Source: Rhizobium sp. BG4 (GTDB lineage: Bacteria; Pseudomonadota; Alphaproteobacteria; Rhizobiales; Rhizobiaceae). From it: 64,000 nt of DNA. Position 1 is the first letter of the stretch. Every line of letters starts with the position of its first letter. Shown in pieces: positions 45,226-54,048 of this stretch. The notes below the pieces were generated by a model, which made no database searches, was not told the DNA's origin, and saw only the letters and a program-made list of their open reading frames with translations. The translations under genes were made by a program, and so were the position numbers. Location: contig NZ_CP044125.1 of the NCBI RefSeq assembly GCF_016864575.1, positions 1,612,001 to 1,676,000 on the forward strand. Reading direction: 5' to 3'.

Positions 45226-46365
45226 ATGACCAAAGAAACCGCTTTTTCCAATGCACGCATCGTTCTCGAGGACGAGATCGTCAACGGCTCCCTGCTGATC
45301 CGCGACGGCAAGATCGCCGATATCTCCGAAGGCAACTCGGCTGCCGGCGAGGACTTTGAGGGCGACTACCTCATTCCGGGTCTGGTCGAACTGCACACCG
45401 ATCACCTGGAAGGCCACTATTCGCCGCGCCCGGGCCTGCGCTGGCACAAGACGGCAGCGATCCAGGCGCATGACGCCCAGATCGTAACCTCGGGCATCAC
45501 CACCGTTTTCGACTGCCTGCGCATGGGCGCCGATGAAGACGGCGGTTTTGACCATGGCGAGATGCGCGACATGGCCGACGCCATCCAGAAGGCCGAGCAG
45601 GAAGGGCGTCTGCGCGCCGAGCACCTGCTGCATCTGCGCTGCGAGGTTTCCGCCGACAACGTGCTTGAGCATTTCGCCGACTTCGAGAACGACCCCTATG
45701 TGCGTCTCGTCTCGCTGATGGACCACGCGCCCGGCCAGCGCCAGTTCCAGACCATGGACCAGTACATCTTCTACTACCAGAAGAAGCGCGGTCTTTCGGA
45801 CGAGGTATTCGCCAAGTTCATCGAGAAGCGGCTTGCCGAATCGGCCCGCAATTCGACGCCGCATCGCGCCGCGATCTCACAGGTCTGCAAGGAGCGCGGC
45901 ATCACCATTGCCAGCCATGACGACGCGACGCTGGAGCATGTCGACGAAGCGATCGAGAACGGCGTTCGCCTTGCCGAATTCCCGACCAGCTTCGACGCCG
46001 CGAAGGCATCGCACGAACACGGCATGAGCGTGCTGATGGGCGCACCGAACATCGTGCGCGGCAAGTCGCATTCCGGCAATATCGCCGCCCGAGACCTCGC
46101 CGAACGCGGCGTGCTCGATGTTCTCTCGTCCGACTACGTGCCGCTGAGCATGCTCTATGCGCCGTTCATCATCGCCGACGAGGTCGAATCCATCTCGCTG
46201 CCGAAGGCAATCGCCATGGTCACCTCGACGCCTGCCCGCACCGTCAGCCTCGACGACCGCGGCCGCATCGCCACCGGCCTGCGCGCAGATCTGGTGCGTG
46301 TCTTCCGCGATGAGGGCGTTCCGGTGACGCGTTCCGTCTGGCGCGAAGGGCGCCGTGTCGCATGA
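45226..46365 (+). CDS. phnM: Alpha-D-ribose 1-methylphosphonate 5-triphosphate diphosphatase
   Basis: A 379-residue amidohydrolase-superfamily enzyme that removes diphosphate from the ribose triphosphate intermediate of the C-P lyase pathway. The N-terminal metal motif ELHTDHLEGHYSPRP and the later TIASHDDATLEHVDEA with ligand His and Asp are characteristic of PhnM. The length equals that of E. coli PhnM (378). It overlaps the phnN start by four bases. Its separation from phnGHIJ by the transporter genes is common in rhizobia. Confidence 0.96.
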   Translation: MTKETAFSNARIVLEDEIVNGSLLIRDGKIADISEGNSAAGEDFEGDYLIPGLVELHTDHLEGHYSPRPGLRWHKTAAIQAHDAQIVTSGITTVFDCLRMGADEDGGFDHGEMRDMADAIQKAEQEGRLRAEHLLHLRCEVSADNVLEHFADFENDPYVRLVSLMDHAPGQRQFQTMDQYIFYYQKKRGLSDEVFAKFIEKRLAESARNSTPHRAAISQVCKERGITIASHDDATLEHVDEAIENGVRLAEFPTSFDAAKASHEHGMSVLMGAPNIVRGKSHSGNIAARDLAERGVLDVLSSDYVPLSMLYAPFIIADEVESISLPKAIAMVTSTPARTVSLDDRGRIATGLRADLVRVFRDEGVPVTRSVWREGRRVA

Positions 46366-46961
46366 ACCCGTCGCACGAACCCCACATCGTTCCGGGCACC
46401 GAACACGGCATCATGGTCGTCGTCGTCGGCCCGAGCGGCGCCGGCAAGGATACGCTGATGGCGCTCGCCGCCCAGCATTTCGGCAGCCGCCCCAATGTTC
46501 ACTTCGTCCGCCGCGTCATCACCCGTGACGGCGATGCTGGCGGCGAGGATCATCTCGCCGTTTCCGAAGCCGGATTCGCATCGATGGAACAGTCCGGCAG
46601 CTTCGCCGTCTGGTGGGAAGCGCATGGCCTGAAATACGGCATTCCGGCCGAGGTGTCGGTGGCGCTGTCGAAGGGGCACCTGGTGATCGCCAATGGCTCC
46701 CGCTCGGCGCTGCATCGCTTCCACGCCGCTTTCCCGCGGCTGAAGGTGATCAATGTTACGGCGCGTCCAGAAGTGCTCGCCGGCCGGCTGGAAGCGCGTG
46801 GCCGCGAAACGCACGAAGACATCATGGCCCGCCTCGCCCGTGGTTCGCTGACGGTGCGCGGCGACTATGACGTCATCAATCTCGACAATAGCGGGTCGCT
46901 CGCCGAAGCCGAGCGCAAGATCATCGACACGATGAACGGTTTTCTGGCGGAAGTCGCCTGA
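46362..46961 (+). CDS. phnN: Ribose 1,5-bisphosphokinase
   Basis: A 199-residue kinase of the guanylate-kinase fold that makes PRPP from ribose 1,5-bisphosphate and ATP, the last step of the C-P lyase pathway. The P-loop VVVVGPSGAGKDTLMALA is complete, and RRVITRD and VINVTARPEVLAGRLEARGRE segments follow as in PhnN. An N-terminal extension of about 17 residues precedes the P-loop. It overlaps phnM (ATGA) and is followed after 12 bases by a GrpB-family gene. Confidence 0.95.
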   Translation: MNPSHEPHIVPGTEHGIMVVVVGPSGAGKDTLMALAAQHFGSRPNVHFVRRVITRDGDAGGEDHLAVSEAGFASMEQSGSFAVWWEAHGLKYGIPAEVSVALSKGHLVIANGSRSALHRFHAAFPRLKVINVTARPEVLAGRLEARGRETHEDIMARLARGSLTVRGDYDVINLDNSGSLAEAERKIIDTMNGFLAEVA

Positions 46962-46973
46962 CGGAGAGAGATC

Positions 46974-47471
46974 ATGGCCATCGTCGTCCTGCCCTATGAT
47001 GACAGATGGCCCGAACTCTTCGCACAGGTTTGCAGTGAGCTTGCGCCGATCTTTGCGGGACTGGCGCCGGCTTTCCACCATGTCGGCAGCACGTCCGTTC
47101 CAGGTCTGGCGGCAAAGCCGAAGATCGACCTGCATGCCGCCTTCGCGGATCTGGCGACCGCCGCAGCGGTCGAGCGGATGCAGACCGTTGCCGGCTACAC
47201 CTATCACGGCGACAAATACGGCGATCAGAGCTGGACCTTTACCAGCGGCAGGGGATCGTATGGAGCGCGGCTTTATCTCTGCACAGCAGACAACCACGTG
47301 CTCCGCGACCGCATCCTGTTTCGCGACTATCTCAGGACCCATCCCGAGCGGGCCGATGCCTATGCCGCACTGAAGCTGCGGCTGATGAGCGAGGCCAATG
47401 ACGACTGGGACTACTATACCGGCGGCAAGACGGAGTTCGTTCGCGAGACGGTGCGGCTGGCACAGCCGTAG
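46974..47471 (+). CDS. GrpB-family (UPF0157) nucleotidyltransferase-fold protein
   Basis: A 165-residue protein of the GrpB/UPF0157 family. The opening VLPYDDRWPELFAQV, the HHVGSTSVPGLAAKPKIDLH segment (a nucleotidyltransferase-like GS motif followed by an acidic pair) and a C-terminal RDYLRTHPERADAYAALK are diagnostic. The biochemical role of the family is not established. It lies 12 bases after phnN with a GGAGAGAG ribosome site, so it is probably the last gene of the phnM operon. Its stop lies in the arm of a strong hairpin. Confidence 0.85.
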   Translation: MAIVVLPYDDRWPELFAQVCSELAPIFAGLAPAFHHVGSTSVPGLAAKPKIDLHAAFADLATAAAVERMQTVAGYTYHGDKYGDQSWTFTSGRGSYGARLYLCTADNHVLRDRILFRDYLRTHPERADAYAALKLRLMSEANDDWDYYTGGKTEFVRETVRLAQP

Positions 47472-47498
47472 GGTTTGAGGGCTTCCCCCTCAAACCCT
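47470..47498. terminator. Terminator hairpin between GrpB and ftsK genes
   Basis: A perfect 12-bp stem (arms 47470-47481 and 47487-47498, AGGGTTTGAGGG and complement) with a five-base loop. Two convergent genes end here: the GrpB stop overlaps the left arm and ftsK ends six bases to the right. A short TCTTTATT follows on the plus side. Likely acts in both directions. Confidence 0.75.
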
Positions 47499-47503
47499 GA
47501 TCT

Positions 47504-49936
47504 TTATTCGCCCTCGCTCCGGGCCGAAACGATTTCGCGCTTGCCGACATGGTTTGCCGGGCCGACGAGGCCTTCCTTTTCCATGCGTTCGACGAGCGAT
47601 GCGGCGCGGTTATAGCCGATGCCGAGGCGGCGCTGGATGTAGGAGGTCGAGCACTTCTTGTCGCGCAGGACGACTTTGACCGCCTGCTGGTAGAGCTCGT
47701 CGCCATCCTCGGCGCCCATGGCGCTCTTGTCGAAGACGGCGCTGTCTTCGGCTTCCTCTTCGTCCTCGTCACCTGCCGTGACCGTATCCAGATATTCCGG
47801 ACGTCCCTGGGTCTTCAGGTGGGCCACGACCTTCTCGACCTCTAGGTCCGAGACGAAAGGACCGTGGACACGGGCGATGCGGCCGCCGCCCTGCATGTGC
47901 AGCATATCACCCTGGCCGAGCAGCTGCTCGGCACCCTGTTCACCGAGGATCGTGCGGCTGTCGATCTTGGACGTCACCTGGAAGGAGATGCGGGTCGGGA
48001 AGTTCGCCTTGATCGTACCGGTGATGACATCCACCGAGGGGCGCTGGGTGGCCATGATCAGGTGGATGCCGGCGGCACGCGCCATCTGCGCCAGACGCTG
48101 GATCGCGCCTTCAATGTCCTTGCCGGCCACCATCATCAGGTCAGCCATCTCGTCGACGATGACGACGATATAAGGCATCGGCGTCAGGTCGAGTTCCTGC
48201 TGCTCCTCGATCGGCGCACCGGTGCCCTTGTCGAAGCCGACCGGGACCATGATGTGGATCGTCTCGTCCTTTTCGCGGGCCTGCGCCACGCGGCCGTTGT
48301 AGCCGTCGATATTGCGCACGCCGAGGCGCGACATCTTGCGATAGCGCTCTTCCATCTCGCGAACGGCCCATTTGAGGGCCATGACGGCCTTCTTGGGGTC
48401 TGTGACGACAGGGGTCAGCAGATGCGGGATGCCGTCATAGACGGAGAGTTCCAGCATCTTCGGATCGACCATGATCAAGCGGCACTGTTCCGGCGACATG
48501 CGGTAGAGCAGCGACAGGATCATCGTGTTGATCGCGACCGACTTGCCCGAACCCGTGGTACCGGCAACGAGCAGATGCGGCATCTTCGCAAGTTCGGCGA
48601 TGACAGGCTCGCCACCGATCGTCTTGCCGAGGCCGAGCGCCAGCTTGTAGCTGCTCTTGGCGAAATCCTGGCTTTCGATCATCTCGCGGAAATAGACGGT
48701 TTCACGCGTCTGGTTCGGCAGTTCGATACCGATGACATTGCGGCCGGGAACGACGGCGACGCGGGCCGAAAGGGCCGACATCGAGCGGGCGATGTCATCC
48801 GCAAGGCCGATGACGCGCGAGGACTTCACGCCCGGTGCAGGCTCGAATTCATAGAGCGTGACGACAGGACCCGGGCGGACATGGATGATCTCGCCCTTGA
48901 TGCCGAAATCTTCGAGAACGCTTTCCAGCAGGCCGGCATTCTGTTCCAGCGCTTCCTGCGTCATGATCTCGCCCAAGCGCTCGGGCGGCTGCTGCAGCAG
49001 TTCGTTCGGCGGGAATTCGTAGCCGGATGCGTCGACCTTGGCGGCGGCGGGTTTTGCAGCGGCAAGACGCGGCGCCGGCATCGTCACGGGCGCGACGGCG
49101 GGCGTGCGGACCGGGATCGGCGCGATCGGCTGTATGCGGGCTTCTACCGGCACCGGCTGCGGCGCGGGAGCGGCGGCCTCAACCGGCTTTGCCACGGGCG
49201 GAGCGACCACGAGGGCTGGCGCGACAGGCTGCGGTGCCACGGCGACGGGCGCTGGTGCAACGGCGATTGGAGCAACGGCCGGGGCCGTCTCGGTACGCCG
49301 GTGCGGGTGCCATTCCATGACACGGAAACTGGCGATGATCGACTCGGGCGATACCTCGACCCTCGGCATCGGAACCGGCTGGAACTGCGGCGCGGCGGGC
49401 ACGGCGCCATCTTCGAAAGCCATGACTTCCCAGAAGGCGAAATCCGAAATCGACGCGAGCTCACCGGCTGCGTGATACGGCTCAGCCGCGACGGGCGCTT
49501 CGGGGAGTGGTGCGACCTGAACAGGTGCGGCAGGCTGGACCGGTGTGCGGACGATCGGCAGCAAGGGCGCCCGGGTGGGCTGAACCGGGACGCGGGCAAC
49601 AACAGGCGGTACCGGCGTGCGGACGATGGGCGCGGTCTGCGGCGCGTGAGTGTGGGCGTCGAAGGGTACGTCGACGACGATCGGCGTGCGGCTCTCGGCA
49701 GCGATAGGCGCCTCGTCCATGTATGGCGCGGGCTCATCCAGCTGCGGGATTTCGGGCGGGGTACGGCGCAACAGGTTTTCCGGCGTCCGGGTGAACCGGA
49801 CGTTCGGCGCCAGGGAAAAATTGCTCTGCCAGATCGGCGCCGACGGGCGCTCGCCTGCGCCCTCTTCAGCGTCATGCACGTCAACTTCCGCGGAAAACTC
49901 CGCGGCATCCGTCAAGTTCGTTCTGGGAAAACGCAT
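47504..49936 (-). CDS. ftsK: FtsK/SpoIIIE-type DNA translocase lacking membrane domain
   Basis: An 810-residue DNA translocase. The first 300 residues are a Pro/Ala/Val-rich low-complexity linker with no hydrophobic membrane segment, unlike the four-span N-terminus of classical FtsK. The motor follows: Walker [17 protein letters not shown] (about residues 455-470), a Walker B-type [14 protein letters not shown] and the [17 protein letters not shown] segment. The C-terminal gamma domain ([30 protein letters not shown]), which reads KOPS sequences, is complete. It could work in chromosome dimer resolution as a soluble protein. A separate membrane-bound FtsK probably exists elsewhere. Confidence 0.9.
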   Translation of the reverse strand: MRFPRTNLTDAAEFSAEVDVHDAEEGAGERPSAPIWQSNFSLAPNVRFTRTPENLLRRTPPEIPQLDEPAPYMDEAPIAAESRTPIVVDVPFDAHTHAPQTAPIVRTPVPPVVARVPVQPTRAPLLPIVRTPVQPAAPVQVAPLPEAPVAAEPYHAAGELASISDFAFWEVMAFEDGAVPAAPQFQPVPMPRVEVSPESIIASFRVMEWHPHRRTETAPAVAPIAVAPAPVAVAPQPVAPALVVAPPVAKPVEAAAPAPQPVPVEARIQPIAPIPVRTPAVAPVTMPAPRLAAAKPAAAKVDASGYEFPPNELLQQPPERLGEIMTQEALEQNAGLLESVLEDFGIKGEIIHVRPGPVVTLYEFEPAPGVKSSRVIGLADDIARSMSALSARVAVVPGRNVIGIELPNQTRETVYFREMIESQDFAKSSYKLALGLGKTIGGEPVIAELAKMPHLLVAGTTGSGKSVAINTMILSLLYRMSPEQCRLIMVDPKMLELSVYDGIPHLLTPVVTDPKKAVMALKWAVREMEERYRKMSRLGVRNIDGYNGRVAQAREKDETIHIMVPVGFDKGTGAPIEEQQELDLTPMPYIVVIVDEMADLMMVAGKDIEGAIQRLAQMARAAGIHLIMATQRPSVDVITGTIKANFPTRISFQVTSKIDSRTILGEQGAEQLLGQGDMLHMQGGGRIARVHGPFVSDLEVEKVVAHLKTQGRPEYLDTVTAGDEDEEEAEDSAVFDKSAMGAEDGDELYQQAVKVVLRDKKCSTSYIQRRLGIGYNRAASLVERMEKEGLVGPANHVGKREIVSARSEGE

Positions 49937-50090
49937 ACGACCTGCTGCTCACTCAAATTACCGACCTGAACGGATTAGAAAATGAAGGTTAATAAGTTCC
50001 TTCCATCGGCACTAAAATTGCGCAGGCATTTCGCCCTTAATCGAGCGAAATCAGATACTTGTCTCTTTAAGAAAAATCTTCGGGAAAGTT

Positions 50091-50117
50091 GGACGAAGCG
50101 CTCAGTGCGCTTCGTCC
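50091..50117 (-). terminator. Hairpin over the polA stop codon
   Basis: A perfect 11-bp stem (arms 50091-50101 and 50107-50117, GGACGAAGCGC and complement) with a five-base loop. The polA TGA lies in the loop, so the last codons and the stop form the hairpin. The T-rich stretch on the minus strand starts only about 14 bases later, so termination is uncertain. Confidence 0.6.
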
Positions 50118-53098
50118 CAGTTGCTTGCCGCGCGCGCATCAACCTTGAGCGGAACGCGCATTTCGAGCGCCGGCATGGTGGCGTTTTCCATGACCGAGAC
50201 GATGATCGGCATGGCCTTTTCAACCTCTGCATCCTCGACTTCGAAGATCAGTTCGTCGTGGACCTGCAGCAGCATGCGCACGCGATCGCCAATACCGGCC
50301 TCGGCAAGCGCCGGTTCCATCTTGATCATGGCGCGGCGGATAACATCGGCGGCCGAGCCCTGGATCGGTGCGTTGATCGCAGCGCGTTCATTGAAGGCGC
50401 GGACGGAGGGATTCGAGGAACGGATTTCCGGGTAATTGATTCGCCGGCCGAAGATCGTCTCGACGTAGCCCTTGTCGCGCGCCATCTGCTTGCGGCTGTC
50501 CATGTAATCGCGGATGCCGGGGAAACGCTCGAAATACTTCTTGATGTAATCGCCGGCTTCCGAGCGCTCGATCGACAGCTGGTTCGCGAGACCGAAGGCG
50601 GAAATGCCGTAGATGATGCCGAAGTTGATCGCCTTGGCGCGGCGGCGCACCTCGCTCGGCATACCCTCGACGGGAACACCAAACATTTCCGAGGCGGTCA
50701 TCGCGTGGATGTCCACACCATCGGCGAAAGCCTGCGTCAGTTGCGGGATATCGGCAACGTGGGCGAGCACGCGCAGCTCGATCTGGCTGTAGTCGGCCGA
50801 GATCAGCTTGTGGCCGGGCGTCGAGATGAAGGCGGTGCGGATTTTGCGGCCTTCGGCGGTGCGAACCGGAATGTTCTGCAGGTTTGGCTCCGACGAAGAC
50901 AAGCGGCCGGTCGTGGTGGAGGCCAGCGAATAGGAGGTGTGCACGCGCTTGGTCTGCGGGTGGACATATCCCGGCAAGGCATCGGTATAGGTCGATTTCA
51001 GCTTGGTGAGCTGACGCCAGTCGACGATCTTGCGCGGCAGCTCGAAACCGGCGGCGGCCAAGTCTTCGAGGACACTTGCCGAGGTCGACCACTGGCCGGT
51101 CTTGGTCTTGGTGCCGCCCTCGAGACCCATCTTGCCGAACAGGATATCGCCGAGCTGCTTCGGCGAGCCGATGGTGAAGCGCTCGCCGGCAAGCGTGAAG
51201 ATCTCGTCTTCGAGACGCGCAGCACCCTGTGCCAGCTCGCCGGAGAGACGCGACAGGATCTGCCGGTCGACGGTGATGCCGCGCTCTTCCATATTGGCGA
51301 GCACCGGCAGCAGCGGGCGTTCCAGGCGTTCATAGATCGTCGTCAGCTTGTTGGCCGCGAGCCGTGGCTTCAGCACCATCCAGAGCCGCAGCGTCACATC
51401 GGCATCCTCAGCCGCGTAATGCGTGGCCTTGGCGATATCGACGAGGTCGAAGGTAACGTTCGACTTACCGCTTCCGGCAACGTCCTTGTAGGCGATCGGC
51501 TTGTGGCCGAGGAATTTTTCGGACAGCGGGTCCATGCCGTGCGCGCCGGTACCGGCATCGAGCACATAGGAGATCAGCATCGTGTCGTCGAAATTCTTCG
51601 TCTCGACGCCGTAGCGCTTCATCAACAGGTAATCGTACTTCAGGTTCTGGGCGACCTTCAGGACCGATTCGTCCTCAAGCAGCGCCTTCAGCCGCGGAAG
51701 CGCGTCGCGCATGGGGATCTGGTTTTCGGCGAGCCCGCCGCCCAGGAGATCGCCGAAGCCGGTCTTGTGGCCGATCGGCACGTAGGCGGCGCGGATCGAC
51801 ACGCCGGTCGGATCCTTGGCATTGTCGGCAATCGCCAGCGAGAAGCCGACGAGCTCCGCCTGCATCGCATCAAGCGACGTCGTCTCGGTGTCGAAGGCGA
51901 CGAGGCCGGTTTCACGGGCGGCGGCGATCCATTGATCGAGCGTCGCGAGATCGCGGATCGTCAGATAGGTCGAATGATCGAAGGGCAGCGATGCGAAGGC
52001 GGCAGCGCGCTGTGCGGCAAGATCTTCAGGCACGAAGCTGCCTTCGACGGCGGCAGCCTTGGCCTTTGCGGGCACCGGCACGGCAGCGCCGGCAACCTCG
52101 GGAATGCCACCGGCGACGGGCGCGGGCTCGGCCGCATCGAGATCCGGACCATGGGCCTTGTCGCCCCATTCGACCTGGACATCCGTCGCGTCGATAGCGC
52201 TGGCGTCGCATTCGCAAGCCTCGGCGACACGGCGCGTCAGCGTCGTGAACTGCATGGCCTTCAGGAAGCCGATCAGCTTCGGGCCGTTCTGCGGCTCGAG
52301 CACCAGATCCTCAACCTTAAGCTCCAATGGAACGTCGAGACGCAAACGGACGAGCTCACGGGAAAGACGCGCCTTGTCGGCATTTTCCATGATCGTCTGA
52401 CGGCGCTTTTCCTGCTTGATCTCGTGGGCGCGCTCGAGAAGCGTGTCGAGATCGCCATACTCGGCGAGCAGCGAGGCTGCGGTCTTCGGACCGATGCCGG
52501 GAATTCCCGGCACGTTGTCGACGGAATCGCCGGTCATCGCTTGCAGATCGATCATCTTTTCCGGCGGCACGCCCCATTTCTCGATGACGTCGGGAATGCT
52601 GATCTGCTTGTCCTTCATGCTGTCGTACATGTGGACATTCGCCGTCACGAGCTGCATCAGGTCCTTGTCCGAAGAGACGATGGTGACATCGGCGCCGATC
52701 GCTTCAGCCTGACGGGCGTAGGTGGCGATGATATCGTCGGCCTCGAAACCTTCGGTCTCGATGCAGGGCAGATTGAAGGCGCGCGTTGCCTCGCGGATCA
52801 GGCCGAACTGCGGGATCAGCTCCTCGGGCGGCGCAGAGCGGTTCGCCTTGTAGGCGTCATAGAGATCCTTGCGGAAGGTCTTCGAGGAATAGTCGAAGAT
52901 GACGGCCAGATGCGTCGGCGTGACGCCGACGGACGTGTCGCGCGCATCCGTCAGAAGCTTCCACAGCATGTTGCAGAAACCGGAGACGGCGCCCACCGGC
53001 AGACCGTCTGATTTGCGGGTCAACGGCGGCAGCGCATGGAATGCGCGAAAGATGAAGCCCGAGCCGTCTACGAGGAAGAGATGATCGCCTTTTTTCAT
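50102..53098 (-). CDS. polA: DNA polymerase I
   Basis: A 998-residue DNA polymerase I with all three domains. Residues 1-300 form the 5'-3' exonuclease (FLVDGSGFIFRAF, DYSSKTFRKDLYDAYKANR, EGFEADDIIAT, GDSVDNVPGIPGIGPKTA). The 3'-5' proofreading domain keeps its acidic residues (FDTETTSLD; YAAEDADVTLR). The polymerase domain has SADYSQIELRVLAH, RRRAKAINFGIIYGIS and LLQVHDELIFEVED. It is a little longer than E. coli Pol I (928) owing to a linker insertion of about 60 residues rich in Ala and Pro before the proofreading domain. It is transcribed away from the candidate RNA gene. Confidence 0.97.
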   Translation of the reverse strand: MKKGDHLFLVDGSGFIFRAFHALPPLTRKSDGLPVGAVSGFCNMLWKLLTDARDTSVGVTPTHLAVIFDYSSKTFRKDLYDAYKANRSAPPEELIPQFGLIREATRAFNLPCIETEGFEADDIIATYARQAEAIGADVTIVSSDKDLMQLVTANVHMYDSMKDKQISIPDVIEKWGVPPEKMIDLQAMTGDSVDNVPGIPGIGPKTAASLLAEYGDLDTLLERAHEIKQEKRRQTIMENADKARLSRELVRLRLDVPLELKVEDLVLEPQNGPKLIGFLKAMQFTTLTRRVAEACECDASAIDATDVQVEWGDKAHGPDLDAAEPAPVAGGIPEVAGAAVPVPAKAKAAAVEGSFVPEDLAAQRAAAFASLPFDHSTYLTIRDLATLDQWIAAARETGLVAFDTETTSLDAMQAELVGFSLAIADNAKDPTGVSIRAAYVPIGHKTGFGDLLGGGLAENQIPMRDALPRLKALLEDESVLKVAQNLKYDYLLMKRYGVETKNFDDTMLISYVLDAGTGAHGMDPLSEKFLGHKPIAYKDVAGSGKSNVTFDLVDIAKATHYAAEDADVTLRLWMVLKPRLAANKLTTIYERLERPLLPVLANMEERGITVDRQILSRLSGELAQGAARLEDEIFTLAGERFTIGSPKQLGDILFGKMGLEGGTKTKTGQWSTSASVLEDLAAAGFELPRKIVDWRQLTKLKSTYTDALPGYVHPQTKRVHTSYSLASTTTGRLSSSEPNLQNIPVRTAEGRKIRTAFISTPGHKLISADYSQIELRVLAHVADIPQLTQAFADGVDIHAMTASEMFGVPVEGMPSEVRRRAKAINFGIIYGISAFGLANQLSIERSEAGDYIKKYFERFPGIRDYMDSRKQMARDKGYVETIFGRRINYPEIRSSNPSVRAFNERAAINAPIQGSAADVIRRAMIKMEPALAEAGIGDRVRMLLQVHDELIFEVEDAEVEKAMPIIVSVMENATMPALEMRVPLKVDARAASNWDEAH

Positions 53099-53213
53099 GG
53101 CAGCATGGATAGCGTGGAGGCCCCGCGAAATCCATATAAAGTTCTGTTGCGTTTCGGATTCAGCCCTTCACCGAACTGTTACCAATTTGTAATCGGCGGC
53201 TTATTCGCCTTCC
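53099..53213. other. polA upstream region
   Basis: Part of a 398-base gap between the divergent polA and marR genes. This portion should hold the polA promoter but no element stands out. The rest of the gap is taken up by a small RNA candidate and its promoter, listed separately. Confidence 0.4.
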
Positions 53214-53241
53214 CTTGAAAAACCACATTCCGGATCACAAT
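53214..53241 (+). promoter_or_regulatory. Candidate promoter of the small RNA
   Basis: CTTGAA (53214-53219), 16 bases, CACAAT (53236-53241). The -35 differs from the rhizobial CTTGAC by one base. A start near 53247 would give an RNA of about 150 bases beginning exactly at its first hairpin. Confidence 0.55.
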
Positions 53242-53246
53242 TCAGA

Positions 53247-53396
53247 GTCACCGGCGTTTGATCGCGCCGAGGGTTTGGTGACCGGCTTGTCCCCCGCCGC
53301 ATCAAACTTGGACAAAGGCCTTATCCCCCTCTCCGGGCCTTTGTCCCCATTTTTGAGCCGCCATGGTCCACCTCCTGACCATGGCGGCTTTGTTTT
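53247..53396 (+). ncRNA. Candidate trans-acting small RNA, alpha-r7 (Smr7C)-like
   Basis: About 150 bases with three stem-loops and no reading frame. Hairpin 1 closes GTCACC (53247-53252) with GGTGAC (53277-53282) and has an inner GGCG/CGCC pair. Hairpin 2 is an 11-bp stem (53310-53320 with 53336-53346) with a C/T-rich 15-base loop. Hairpin 3 is a 13-bp stem (53356-53368 with 53377-53389), loop CACCTCCT, followed by TTTGTTTTC, a classic intrinsic terminator. No protein gene precedes this terminator on the plus strand. In S. meliloti the sRNA Smr7C is, as I recall, encoded next to polA; length and three-hairpin shape fit. The pyrimidine-rich loops could pair with ribosome binding sites. Family assignment is inferred. 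Confidence 0.72.
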
Positions 53397-53496
53397 CTGT
53401 ATCAATGGATAAATCTGAAGCAAAAAGGCCACTTTTGATCCATCGCATGCGATTTGTTGCATTGTTTCAGTCCGGCTTTTGGGCCTAACTACAATC

Positions 53497-53928
53497 ATGG
53501 GATTTAATCGGATGGATTCGGGAGCCTACCTTGCCAGTCAGCTGGCGAAGGGTTTTGCCCGCTCGCTGCAGCAGCGCGCGGGGCGGCTCGGCTTTTCGCC
53601 CGGGCAGTTTCCGATCCTGCTCGAACTCTGGGCCGAAGACGGGCTTACTCAGAAGCAGCTTCTGGAGCGGGTGGACATCGAGCAGGCGACGATGGCGAAC
53701 ACGCTGTCCCGCATGGTGCGCGACGGACTGATCGAACGGCGCCCTCACCCGACGGACAAGCGGGCGCAGCTGATCTTCCTGACGCCGAAGGCGCAGGCGA
53801 TGCAGGACGAGGCCGTCGATACCGCCCGCGAGGCGGATCTCGCCCTCTTCGACGGCTTCAAGACCTTCGAACGCGAGCTGATGCTGGAATACATCCGCCG
53901 GCTTCTGGAAAACGCCAAGAAGATCTAG
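53497..53928 (+). CDS. MarR-family transcriptional regulator
   Basis: A 143-residue winged-helix regulator of the MarR family. The recognition helix region LTQKQLLERVDIEQATMANTLSRMVRDGLIERRPHPTDKRA (about residues 48-88) is standard, including the DKR wing. The ligand or target is unknown. The ATG at 53497 is used, though no strong ribosome site is seen; ATG 53512 is an alternative. It lies 100 bases after the small RNA terminator and 120 bases before an M20 peptidase gene on the same strand, which it might control. Confidence 0.9.
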   Translation: MGFNRMDSGAYLASQLAKGFARSLQQRAGRLGFSPGQFPILLELWAEDGLTQKQLLERVDIEQATMANTLSRMVRDGLIERRPHPTDKRAQLIFLTPKAQAMQDEAVDTAREADLALFDGFKTFERELMLEYIRRLLENAKKI

Positions 53929-54048
53929 CTTTCGCTGACCTCCAAGTGTCTCCAGCGAGCGGGCGCCGACCGGAAAATGCAACTTTTTCTCCTCGAAACC
54001 GCCCGGCCTTTGGTCTATCGTCCGGCCAAATTTCAAGAGGAGTCGGAA

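Noticed and set aside
47864..49969. Long plus-strand open frame opposite ftsK
   Set aside because: Low-complexity Arg/Gly/His/Asp-rich translation, typical antisense shadow of a real gene.
49982..53011. Very long plus-strand open frame opposite polA
   Set aside because: It mirrors polA codons in a G+C-rich genome, encodes an Arg/Asp/His-rich sequence without any recognisable domain, and polA itself is unquestionable.
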